A program made the translations under genes and the position numbers. Below the pieces are notes generated by a model. It did not search any database, was not told where the DNA came from, and saw only the letters and a list, made by a program, of their open reading frames with translations. This document shows, piece after piece, positions 52,345 to 60,138 of a DNA stretch of 64,000 nucleotides (positions are counted from its first letter, which is position 1; each line of letters starts with the position of its first letter). Source of the stretch: Flammeovirga pectinis (GTDB taxonomy: Bacteria > Bacteroidota > Bacteroidia > Cytophagales > Flammeovirgaceae); NCBI RefSeq assembly GCF_003970675.1, contig NZ_CP034562.1, positions 1,178,001 through 1,242,000 on the forward strand, given 5' to 3'.

Positions 52345-54216
52345 ATGAATTTAAAAAAGATATTAATTGGAGCATCAGTTGCGGCTGCTACTCTAATGGG
52401 TTGTACAAATAAGTTCGAGGAGATGAATCAAAATCCTTGGACAAGTAATGATCTTGATGTAAAGCACTTATTTACATTTTCACAATTGAAAATGTATGCT
52501 TCTGGACATGAAGGTTGGAGAGGGAACTTGATTATGTCTGGTCCTTACGCTCAAAACACAGCAAACTTATACAGTACTGCTGGTGGATTTGGAACATCTG
52601 ATGGGTTCACAAGTCCAACATGGGATTTGATCTTTGGTGATATTATAAAAAATATTACTGACGTGATGACTCGTTTAGAGAATGAAGAAAATTCTGCTCC
52701 TAAAATTGCTCAAATGAGAATTGTACGAGTAGTAAATCTACTTAGAGCAACTCAAATGTATGGTGATATCCCTTATTTTGAAGCAGGTAAAGGATACACA
52801 GAATTAAACTACTACCCTCAATTAGATCCTCAGAAAGATATCTTAGTTGATATGGCAAAAGAGTTGAATGAGGCAAGAGATATCATTTTAGCAGATAAAG
52901 ATACTTATATCTTTACTTATGATTTGTATTCTTCAGGTATTGCAGGTGCTGCAAAGTACGCTAAGCTTTGTAATTCATTACTAATGAAAATTGGTTTAAT
53001 GATGTCTGAAGGTGATGCAACTGAAGGTGCTAGAATTTTTAAGGAAGGATTTAACGGTACTGGTGGATATATCGAAACATGGAATGATGCAGTTTATGTT
53101 GCTCATGTAAGTGAAGGAGGGCCTTGGGGTCAACATATTAATGGTACTGGTATTGCAATTGAAGGTCAAGTTGGTGGAGCATCTTATGCTTATATGTCAG
53201 AGTTGGCTTTACAACAAATGCAGGCTAAGAAAGATCCTAGATTATTTAGAATTACGCATCACTTAACGTATGAAGGTGGGGTAATTGCAGCAATGGGAGA
53301 TACAACGCAGTATACTAACTTTAATCCATTCTTATCATCAGGAGGTGAAGGTACATTTGTAAATGCTTCTTATAGAGGGGTAAGACTAGGTGATAGAGGA
53401 GATGGTAATAGAGGTATTTATTACAATCAATCACAGGGTAAAGTGATACAATCTGCTTATTGGTTAGGTCAAAATGATAATTATCCTGATTTTAAAGGGA
53501 AAGGTGAATTTGCTACAATGGCTGCAGTAAGTCCAGCAACATTTAACAGACTTTCTCCTTCTATCGTAATTGGTGCAGATGAAATTCAATTTATGCTTGC
53601 AGAAGCAAGTTTAAGAGGGTATGGCGTTGGAAATGCAGAAACTGCATACAAGAATGCTGTTGAATTAGCATTAACAAAATATGATGCAATACCTTTTCCT
53701 GGAAAAGACGTAGAAACTAAATATGAGGAATTATATAAACGTCAAAATGATGCTTCTTATTCTCATGATGCAGCCATGACTACTTATGTAAATAATGCAG
53801 TTTCAGCTTATCAAGGTGCGGCTTCTACAGACGATAAATTAGACGTGGTAGCGTATGAAAATTGGGTAGCATTAATTGGAAATGGTTATGAATCTTTTGC
53901 AAATTGGAATAGAACACATTTACCATCAATTGTGAAATATCAATTAGCTCAAAGTGATAAGACTTATCAGTTACCTGCATTTGCTAATGATCCAATTTTA
54001 AACCCTGGAGAAGCTCAAAATGGTTCTGAAAATACGGAATTACATTCATTTGGTGTAACAAATGGTATTAGACCATCTCGTTTCCCATATCCAAATAGAG
54101 AATTAACTGTTAGCCCTACAAATACTGAAGCTGCGATCCAGAGACAAAGATCTGCTGTAAACGTTGGGGTCTCTACAAACTTCATTGCAGTTAAACAGTG
54201 GTATAGTGCTAAATAA
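52345..54216 (+). CDS. susD: SusD/RagB-like glycan-binding lipoprotein
   Basis: The ATG at 52345 is preferred to an upstream TTG because it opens a lipoprotein signal (LKKILIGASVAAATLMGC, Cys20). The 623-residue protein is of the SusD-like group with FEEMNQNPW, TSPTWDLIFGDIIKNITDVM, MRIVRVVNLLRATQMYGDIPYFE and PSIVIGADEIQFMLAEASLR. It lies on the cell surface over the SusC barrel, 11 bp after its stop. It matches the SusD-like_2 lineage better than classical SusD, based on motif spacing. Confidence 0.92.
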   Translation: MNLKKILIGASVAAATLMGCTNKFEEMNQNPWTSNDLDVKHLFTFSQLKMYASGHEGWRGNLIMSGPYAQNTANLYSTAGGFGTSDGFTSPTWDLIFGDIIKNITDVMTRLENEENSAPKIAQMRIVRVVNLLRATQMYGDIPYFEAGKGYTELNYYPQLDPQKDILVDMAKELNEARDIILADKDTYIFTYDLYSSGIAGAAKYAKLCNSLLMKIGLMMSEGDATEGARIFKEGFNGTGGYIETWNDAVYVAHVSEGGPWGQHINGTGIAIEGQVGGASYAYMSELALQQMQAKKDPRLFRITHHLTYEGGVIAAMGDTTQYTNFNPFLSSGGEGTFVNASYRGVRLGDRGDGNRGIYYNQSQGKVIQSAYWLGQNDNYPDFKGKGEFATMAAVSPATFNRLSPSIVIGADEIQFMLAEASLRGYGVGNAETAYKNAVELALTKYDAIPFPGKDVETKYEELYKRQNDASYSHDAAMTTYVNNAVSAYQGAASTDDKLDVVAYENWVALIGNGYESFANWNRTHLPSIVKYQLAQSDKTYQLPAFANDPILNPGEAQNGSENTELHSFGVTNGIRPSRFPYPNRELTVSPTNTEAAIQRQRSAVNVGVSTNFIAVKQWYSAK

Positions 54217-54232
54217 TAAACTGATTATTAGA

Positions 54233-55468
54233 ATGAAAAAGTCAAATATATTATATTTTATATTGTTGTTAATTATTTCTTTTTCTTGTAAAGATGAAGA
54301 TGTTAACACTCCTATAGATACTACCTCATCAACAATCAGTTCAACTGATAGTACTAGAGTAGAAAATGGTTTTTCGGGTACGCAAGGATCTTTTAAAGAT
54401 TTTACAATAATATACCGAGCACCTAGTTCAGGAATTAATAATTTAGTGTTATCGACAAAGAGTCTTTTACTAAATGATGGTAATGTTATTAGAGAAGTTG
54501 CTCCTGTAAAAGTTGATTTTGCAATGGAACCAACAACTGCAGATGAAAAACTTTTGCATTCAGCTTTTAATGTAGATTATACAAAAGTTGCTGGAGCAAA
54601 AGAATATGTAATGACTATTCCTTCAAGTTTAATGAATATTCAGTCTGCAGGTGATTTATCTTTTGAAACTTTTGTTAAACAAGATACGTCAGATGCTAGA
54701 CCTTCTAAAGCTGTTGTAAGTTTTATTGTAAATGTTGCAGCAGATCAACCAGAAATCTTGTTCTTTAATGCAAATGGAGATACACTCACAGGTAAATACA
54801 GTCTTACAGTAAATGAAGTATTAAAGTTGAGAACAGTTGCTAATCAAAAAATCACATCTTTTGAAATAGCAGTAGTTGATATTAACCAAGATACCACAAC
54901 TACTAACCTTCCAGTTATAGGAACAAAGATTGATTCCTTATTAACTACTTTAAGTGATGTTTCTTTATTATTAGGTAAGGTTGTAGATGAAAGAGGTAAT
55001 GAAAGTACAATTAAACTCGAAATTGCTGAATACAGTAGATTAGCTTCTCAGACAAATACTCTTTTATATTCAGGCCCTGGTCAAAGTGATAATGCAAATT
55101 TAGATCTTAATGCAGGAATTGAATATTCTGGTTATATTAATAAAGATTCGATCGGCATTGTTACACCAACTTCAAATTCAACAGGGGTAATGGTTGAAAT
55201 ATCTGAAGATGAGTATATAGTTTTAAGGGATACTGCATATAGCAGTAGTGCTGAAAAACAAGTTGTCTATCAAGTGACTGAAGAGCTTTATGGAATGAAG
55301 AGCGAAATGGGTTCATCAAGTATTCCAGAAGCTGAGACTAAGTATTATATTGTTAAGAAAACAGATCAACAATATTCTGTAGTTCAAGTTGCTAGAACTG
55401 TAAAAACTTCTGAAGCAAATATAGATTATTTCCTTTCAGAAGAAAGAACAGTTCCTTTTGAACATTAG
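54233..55468 (+). CDS. Surface lipoprotein of the N-glycan locus, unknown fold
   Basis: The start is set at the ATG at 54233 (411 residues), 17 bp after susD. A lipobox (ISFSC, Cys19) is followed by KDEDV, a good match to the Bacteroidetes surface-export signal (K-D/E-D/E after the Cys). The rest is beta-rich with Thr/Ser-rich linkers near the N-terminus (TPIDTTSSTISSTDSTRV). I do not recognise a family. By position it corresponds to SusE/SusF or surface glycan-binding proteins, so a role in holding N-glycans or glycoproteins is inferred. Confidence 0.8.
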   Translation: MKKSNILYFILLLIISFSCKDEDVNTPIDTTSSTISSTDSTRVENGFSGTQGSFKDFTIIYRAPSSGINNLVLSTKSLLLNDGNVIREVAPVKVDFAMEPTTADEKLLHSAFNVDYTKVAGAKEYVMTIPSSLMNIQSAGDLSFETFVKQDTSDARPSKAVVSFIVNVAADQPEILFFNANGDTLTGKYSLTVNEVLKLRTVANQKITSFEIAVVDINQDTTTTNLPVIGTKIDSLLTTLSDVSLLLGKVVDERGNESTIKLEIAEYSRLASQTNTLLYSGPGQSDNANLDLNAGIEYSGYINKDSIGIVTPTSNSTGVMVEISEDEYIVLRDTAYSSSAEKQVVYQVTEELYGMKSEMGSSSIPEAETKYYIVKKTDQQYSVVQVARTVKTSEANIDYFLSEERTVPFEH

Positions 55469-55481
55469 AAATAGATAAATC

Positions 55482-55519
55482 AAAAGCCACCTTTCATTAA
55501 TTTGACTGGTGGCTTTTTT
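55482..55519 (+). terminator. Terminator after the susC-susD-lipoprotein set
   Basis: AAAAGCCACC and GGTGGCTTTTTT form a stem with a T-tract. It separates the binding genes from the enzyme genes. Confidence 0.82.
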
Positions 55520-55624
55520 GCATTTAAACATCAGTGTATTTTCTTGTTTCATTTATAGAAAGACTGTAAATAAGCATATTTAGGAATTTGTTTGTTCTTA
55601 TTTACAAAAGTTATCAGAATAAAT

Positions 55625-55661
55625 GCGTGTTTATGCGTGTTTGTTTGCGTGAATGTGAGTG
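55625..55661 (+). promoter_or_regulatory. Direct-repeat operator candidate upstream of the GH92 gene
   Basis: GCGTG at 55625, 55635 and 55647 and GAGTG at 55657 (spacing 10, 12, 10 bp). It resembles the array before deoR (shared GTTTATGCGTGTT core) and overlaps the expected -33 region of the promoter at 55670. Confidence 0.6.
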
Positions 55662-55669
55662 ATATTTAT

Positions 55670-55677
55670 TATTTTTG
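55670..55677 (+). promoter_or_regulatory. -7 promoter element of the enzyme genes
   Basis: TATTTTTG matches TAnnTTTG. A TTTG lies 22 bases upstream, slightly longer than the usual 19-21. The direct repeats lie on the -33 side, suitable for repression. Confidence 0.5.
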
Positions 55678-55739
55678 TCGTAGATGAAACACTTATTATA
55701 CTATTAATCTACAAGGAACCTTACTTAAATTTATTAACC

Positions 55740-58001
55740 GTGTCAACAATCAATTACATTAAAAAAAGTTTGGCTGTATTAGCAATGGGATCATCATTGT
55801 TAAGTTGTCAGACAGAAATGCCCCAAGAGGCAGAAACAAAGAAATTAGTCGATTATGTTGATCCATTTATTGGAACAGGTGAACATGGTCATACTTTTCC
55901 GGGAGCAACTTTACCTTATGGGGGTGTACAATGTAGCCCGGTAAATGGTGTTAGTGGTTGGGACTGGGTTTCAGGTTATCATATCTCAGATTCACTATTA
56001 GTAGGTTTTGGCCATTTACATTTAAGTGGTACTGGTATTGGCGATCTTAACGATCTAATTATCTTACCAACAGATAAAGAACATACCTTAGATCCGAAAG
56101 AAAACGATAGAGCTAAATTACCATATACAGAAAAATATACTCATTCTACAGAGGTAGCACACCCTGGTTATTATGCCGTAACATTAGAAAATAGCGGTAT
56201 TAGAGCAGAAATGACAACAGGTTTACGTGTTGGTTTTCATAGATGGACTTACCCTGCTAATGCTAAAGCGCCTTCTATGATTATTAATTTAGGATATGCT
56301 ACAAACTGGGATGGCGTAACGGAAACGGCACTTTCAGAAAAAGGAAAAAATACAATTATTGGTAAACGACTATCTAAAGGATGGGCGGAAGACCAAAGAG
56401 TTTATTTTGAGATGAATTTCTCAAGAGATATTAAAGATATTAAAATTGAAAAAAGTGGAAATCGTTTAATTGCACAAGTTGTTTTTGATGGAGTTGATAA
56501 TCAAAATCAAGTAACAGCAGCAATGGGTATTTCTTCTGTATCAGTAGAAGGTGCTCATGTTGCACTAGAGCAAGAAGCTAAAGGTTATTCATTTGATTTA
56601 AAACGTCAGGCTGCATCAACTATTTGGGAAAAAGCATTGGAACAAATTAAAGTGACGACTACTGATGCAAAAGCGCGAGAAATCTTCTATACAGCATTGT
56701 ATCATTCTAAAATTGCACCAGTAACACATTCAGATGCATTAGGTGAATATAAAGGTGCAGATCATAAAATTCATAAAGCAGAAGGATTTACGTATTACAG
56801 TACTTTCTCTCTTTGGGATACATTTAGAGCTGTTCATCCATTGTCTACAATTATAGAATCGCAAAAAAGAAATGCTGATTTTATTAATACAATGTTAGCA
56901 CATTACGATGAGACTGGTGTACTTCCTGTATGGTCTTTAGCTGGTAACGAAACAAACTGTATGACAGGATACCATGCAATGCCTGTGTTAGCAGATGCCG
57001 TTTTAAAGAACATTAAAGGTATAGATGCTAATAGAGTTTTTGAGGCAATGCAAGCAACTTCTTTACAAGATGCTAGGGACTTAAAAGTGTATAAGAAATA
57101 TGGTTTTATTCCTTCTGATAAAGGGGGAGAATCTGTAACAAAGACATTAGAATATGCTTATGATGACTGGTGTATTGCTCAAGTAGCAAAGCATATTGGT
57201 AACGAAAAAGCATACCAACAATACATGAAAAGATCAGAAGGATATAAACCTCTTTTTGATAAAGAAACAGAATTTATGCGTGGGCGCTTAACAAACGGTA
57301 AATTTAGATTGCCATTTGATCCTGCTGAAGCAAACCACAGAGAAAATACAGATTATACAGAAGGTAATGCGTATCAACATAGTTGGTTTGTATTACAAGA
57401 TGTACAAGGGTTAATTGATTTATTCCCATCAAAAGAAGCGTTTGTAGCAAAATTAGATGAGTTGTTTACGGCATCTTCTGAATTAACAGGAGATAATGTT
57501 TCCCCAGATATCTCAGGTTTAATTGGACAATATGCTCACGGAAATGAACCAAGTCATCACATAGCGTATTTATATGATTATGCGGGAGCTCCTTGGAAAA
57601 CACAAGAAAAAGTAAGAGAGATATTAGAAACTCAGTACGATAACACCCCAGAAGGTATTTCTGGAAATGAGGACTGTGGACAGATGTCTGCTTGGTATGT
57701 ATTTAGTAGCCTTGGCTTCTATCCGGTTAATCCAGCGCAAGGAATTTACGCTTTTGGTAGCCCGATATTTGAACAAGCTGAGATAAATACATCAAATGGA
57801 AAAGTGTTTAAAGTAGAGGCAAAAAATGTAAGTAAGAAGAACATTTACATTAAGTCAGTTACTTTAAATGGAAAGGCACTAGACAGGTTATATATCACAC
57901 ATAAAGAAATTATGACTGGTGGTACATTAACCTTCGAAATGTCTGATAAACCTAATAAAGAGTTGGGGGTAAATACACCTCCTCCTTCAAATACGATTTA
58001 A
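55740..58001 (+). CDS. GH92 alpha-mannosidase lipoprotein
   Basis: GH92 enzymes are Ca2+-dependent exo-alpha-mannosidases that trim high-mannose N-glycans. The start is set at a GTG at 55740, which opens a lipoprotein signal (SLAVLAMGSSLLSC, Cys23). An upstream in-frame GTG lies within the promoter region. The 753-residue protein shows VDPFIGTGEHGHTFPGATLP, HLSGTGIGDLNDL, YHSKIAPVTHSDALGEY, SLWDTFRAVHPL, HGNEPSHHIAYLYDYAGAPW, and the acid Glu644 in GNEDCGQMSAWYV. It opens the enzyme half of the locus. Linkage specificity (alpha-1,2, 1,3 or 1,4) cannot be told by eye. Confidence 0.95.
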   Translation: MSTINYIKKSLAVLAMGSSLLSCQTEMPQEAETKKLVDYVDPFIGTGEHGHTFPGATLPYGGVQCSPVNGVSGWDWVSGYHISDSLLVGFGHLHLSGTGIGDLNDLIILPTDKEHTLDPKENDRAKLPYTEKYTHSTEVAHPGYYAVTLENSGIRAEMTTGLRVGFHRWTYPANAKAPSMIINLGYATNWDGVTETALSEKGKNTIIGKRLSKGWAEDQRVYFEMNFSRDIKDIKIEKSGNRLIAQVVFDGVDNQNQVTAAMGISSVSVEGAHVALEQEAKGYSFDLKRQAASTIWEKALEQIKVTTTDAKAREIFYTALYHSKIAPVTHSDALGEYKGADHKIHKAEGFTYYSTFSLWDTFRAVHPLSTIIESQKRNADFINTMLAHYDETGVLPVWSLAGNETNCMTGYHAMPVLADAVLKNIKGIDANRVFEAMQATSLQDARDLKVYKKYGFIPSDKGGESVTKTLEYAYDDWCIAQVAKHIGNEKAYQQYMKRSEGYKPLFDKETEFMRGRLTNGKFRLPFDPAEANHRENTDYTEGNAYQHSWFVLQDVQGLIDLFPSKEAFVAKLDELFTASSELTGDNVSPDISGLIGQYAHGNEPSHHIAYLYDYAGAPWKTQEKVREILETQYDNTPEGISGNEDCGQMSAWYVFSSLGFYPVNPAQGIYAFGSPIFEQAEINTSNGKVFKVEAKNVSKKNIYIKSVTLNGKALDRLYITHKEIMTGGTLTFEMSDKPNKELGVNTPPPSNTI

Positions 58002-58016
58002 GAAGAAAATAACATT

Positions 58017-58040
58017 GGGAGAGTCGATTCTTACTCTCCC
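58017..58040 (+). terminator. Hairpin between the GH92 and cutC genes
   Basis: GGGAGAGT and ACTCTCCC pair around an 8-base loop, followed by TTTAA. A weak terminator or processing hairpin inside the operon. Confidence 0.55.
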
Positions 58041-58055
58041 TTTAATTGATTAACG

Positions 58056-58793
58056 ATGAAAACGACATTAGAAATTTGCTCTTACACTGTTGATTCTGCA
58101 ATTAACGCAGAAAAAGGTGGGGCAGATAGAGTAGAGTTGTGTGGAGGACGTTTAGAAGGTGGAACATCGCCAAGTGAAGGGATGATGATGACAGCAAGAG
58201 AAAACGTTCAAATTGATATTTATCCTATTATCAGACCAAGAGGAGGAGACTTCTTTTTTACAGACTTAGAATTTGCAGAAATGCTTCAGGATATCAAAAC
58301 GGCAAAACGTGTTGGTATGAATGGGGTAGTGATTGGCGCTTTAACTTCAGATGCTAGAATTGATAAAGAACGTTGTAAAGTTCTTGTGGATACAGCCAAA
58401 CCTATGGGAGTTACATTTCATAGAGCTTTTGATATGACAAGAGACATGAAAGAAGCACTAGAAGACCTTATTGATTTAGGAGTGGATAGAGTATTAACTT
58501 CTGGAGCAAAAATGACTGCTTTAGAAGGTGTTGAAGAACTAAAGGCACTTGTAGAGCAAGCAGATGGCAGAATTGAAATAATGGCAGGAAGTGGAGTTTT
58601 ACCGGTGAATGTTAAAGAAATTATTTTAAAATCTGGTGTATCAGCAGTGCACTCGTCGGCTTCTAAAATTGTAAGCAGCCAAATGACATTCCAAAACGAT
58701 GGAGTAGCAATGAGCAAAGAAAGTTCAGGTTCTGAGTACAGTCGTTCAATAACGTGTCAAGACACAGTAGAATCTCTCAAAAATAAAATATAA
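58056..58793 (+). CDS. cutC: CutC-family TIM-barrel protein
   Basis: The 245-residue protein has the CutC signatures LEICSYTVDSAINAEKGGAD, RVELCGGRLEGGTSPSEGMM, IIRPRGGDFFFTDLEF, GVVIGALTSDARID, GVTFHRAFDMTRD and MAGSGVLPVNV. CutC was named for copper homeostasis in E. coli, but no biochemical activity is established and the barrel looks enzymatic. Here it sits between an alpha-mannosidase gene and an N-glycan amidase gene, without any copper gene nearby. It has no export signal. A cytoplasmic job in glycan or glycosylamine metabolism is my inference from context. Confidence 0.92.
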   Translation: MKTTLEICSYTVDSAINAEKGGADRVELCGGRLEGGTSPSEGMMMTARENVQIDIYPIIRPRGGDFFFTDLEFAEMLQDIKTAKRVGMNGVVIGALTSDARIDKERCKVLVDTAKPMGVTFHRAFDMTRDMKEALEDLIDLGVDRVLTSGAKMTALEGVEELKALVEQADGRIEIMAGSGVLPVNVKEIILKSGVSAVHSSASKIVSSQMTFQNDGVAMSKESSGSEYSRSITCQDTVESLKNKI

Positions 58794-58808
58794 AACGATT
58801 AACTTATC

Positions 58809-60053
58809 ATGAAAAAGCACATAGTGTACTTACTCTCACTAACAGTATTAGCAGTAAGTTGTGGACCAAAAGAAATTCCAGCAATTGGAGATAAAGTGTA
58901 TCATGTTTTTGATAATGAGCACTTATATTTTGATCCAGAATTAACTAAAGATGGTATTAAAGAAAGTGATTCAGAACCATTTTATATTGAGTCTGGTAGA
59001 ATCATGTTACGTAAGATCTCTATTCCTAAATTTGAAAGAGATACTAAAGTAACCATTGTTGTAGAAGAAACTTCTGCAGGAGACCGTTGGGATAAGTCGG
59101 GTTCAGTTTTCATAATGCCAACAACAGGAGCAAATTTATTGAGTGTTGCTAAAGGTGTTTACACTTTAGAGCATACAGAAGATGCTGAAACAACAGATAA
59201 TTACCCTGGTATGGTTGCTGAAGGTGAATTTACACCAGCAACAGAATTAATGCGTTTCATGACTCCATTTGGTGTAGGTTTCTATTCTGATAGAGATACA
59301 GCAAAATACCCTAACCGTATGCCTGTTTATATTGATGGGTGGGCTAAAAAAGCAATGTGGAAACAAGATATTACACAATTATTACCTCTTTTAGAAGGTG
59401 AAGTATATGTTGGTGTTCACATTGATACTTGGACAAAAGAAGGATATAACGTAGATGTAAAAATACGTTTTGATGAATCAGAAAATGCATATGCACCTGC
59501 AAAAAAACGTTGGGTAACTCCAGTTCTAAATTCTGTAAGATATATTCCTCCGCAAAGAGGTTGTGATAAATTTCAACGTGCAGATGTAGGAACAGAAGTT
59601 ACAATACCTACAAATGCTAAAAACGTAAACTTAGCCTATATTACTACCGGTCATGGTGGACATAGTGGGGGTGATGAGTTTGTTGAAACTGAAAATATTA
59701 TCAAGTTAGACGATACTCCTTTTTATCAATTTGTTCCTTGGAGAACAGACTGTGCTTCTTTCAGAAGATTTAACCCAACATCAGGTGTTTGGTTAGAGAA
59801 AAGAGAAGTGGCTTACATTGATTTCAAAAAAGGAAAATACGAAAAGAAAGAAGTAGAAGAGCCAATTGCATCATCAGATTATTCTAGATCAAATTGGTGT
59901 CCTGGTTCAGATGTTCCTCCTGTAATAGTTCCTATGGACAAGGTTACAGGAAAACACAAAATAACAGTAAGTATGCCTACTGCTCAGAAATTAGAGGGAG
60001 ACCATCAAAATTTCTGGTTTGTATCTGCCTACTTATTTGGTGAATTGAATTAA
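58809..60053 (+). CDS. PNGase F-like glycopeptidase lipoprotein
   Basis: PNGase F cleaves the bond between Asn and the first GlcNAc of N-glycans. The 414-residue protein is a lipoprotein (LAVSC, Cys18) with an N-terminal domain of ~65 residues and the two PNGase F jelly-roll domains. Aligned by eye with the Elizabethkingia enzyme: GDRWDKSG matches the segment containing catalytic Asp60 (here Asp95), RFMTPFGVG matches RFITPYWVG, HIDTWTKEGYNVDV matches TETWLAKGREYSVD with Glu118 replaced by Asp206, GHGGHSGGDEFVETE matches the Glu206 segment (here Glu290), and RSNWCPGSDVPP matches AGWCPGMAVP. It is cell-surface or periplasmic. The gene lies 15 bp after cutC. Confidence 0.85.
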   Translation: MKKHIVYLLSLTVLAVSCGPKEIPAIGDKVYHVFDNEHLYFDPELTKDGIKESDSEPFYIESGRIMLRKISIPKFERDTKVTIVVEETSAGDRWDKSGSVFIMPTTGANLLSVAKGVYTLEHTEDAETTDNYPGMVAEGEFTPATELMRFMTPFGVGFYSDRDTAKYPNRMPVYIDGWAKKAMWKQDITQLLPLLEGEVYVGVHIDTWTKEGYNVDVKIRFDESENAYAPAKKRWVTPVLNSVRYIPPQRGCDKFQRADVGTEVTIPTNAKNVNLAYITTGHGGHSGGDEFVETENIIKLDDTPFYQFVPWRTDCASFRRFNPTSGVWLEKREVAYIDFKKGKYEKKEVEEPIASSDYSRSNWCPGSDVPPVIVPMDKVTGKHKITVSMPTAQKLEGDHQNFWFVSAYLFGELN

Positions 60054-60062
60054 GCGATAAAT

Positions 60063-60096
60063 ACCATCTGTCGAAAATACTTGACAGGTGGTTTTT
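60063..60096 (+). terminator. Terminator-like hairpin between the PNGase and GH2 genes
   Basis: ACCATCTGTC and GACAGGTGGT pair, followed by TTTTT. It could attenuate expression of the downstream mannosidases. Confidence 0.65.
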
Positions 60097-60138
60097 ATTA
60101 TTCGAATTTGGGTGAAAGAACGCACGATTATCAAAAGT

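Noticed and set aside
58418-58717. 99-codon minus-strand frame inside cutC
   Set aside because: Antisense shadow; cutC itself has full-length conserved motifs.
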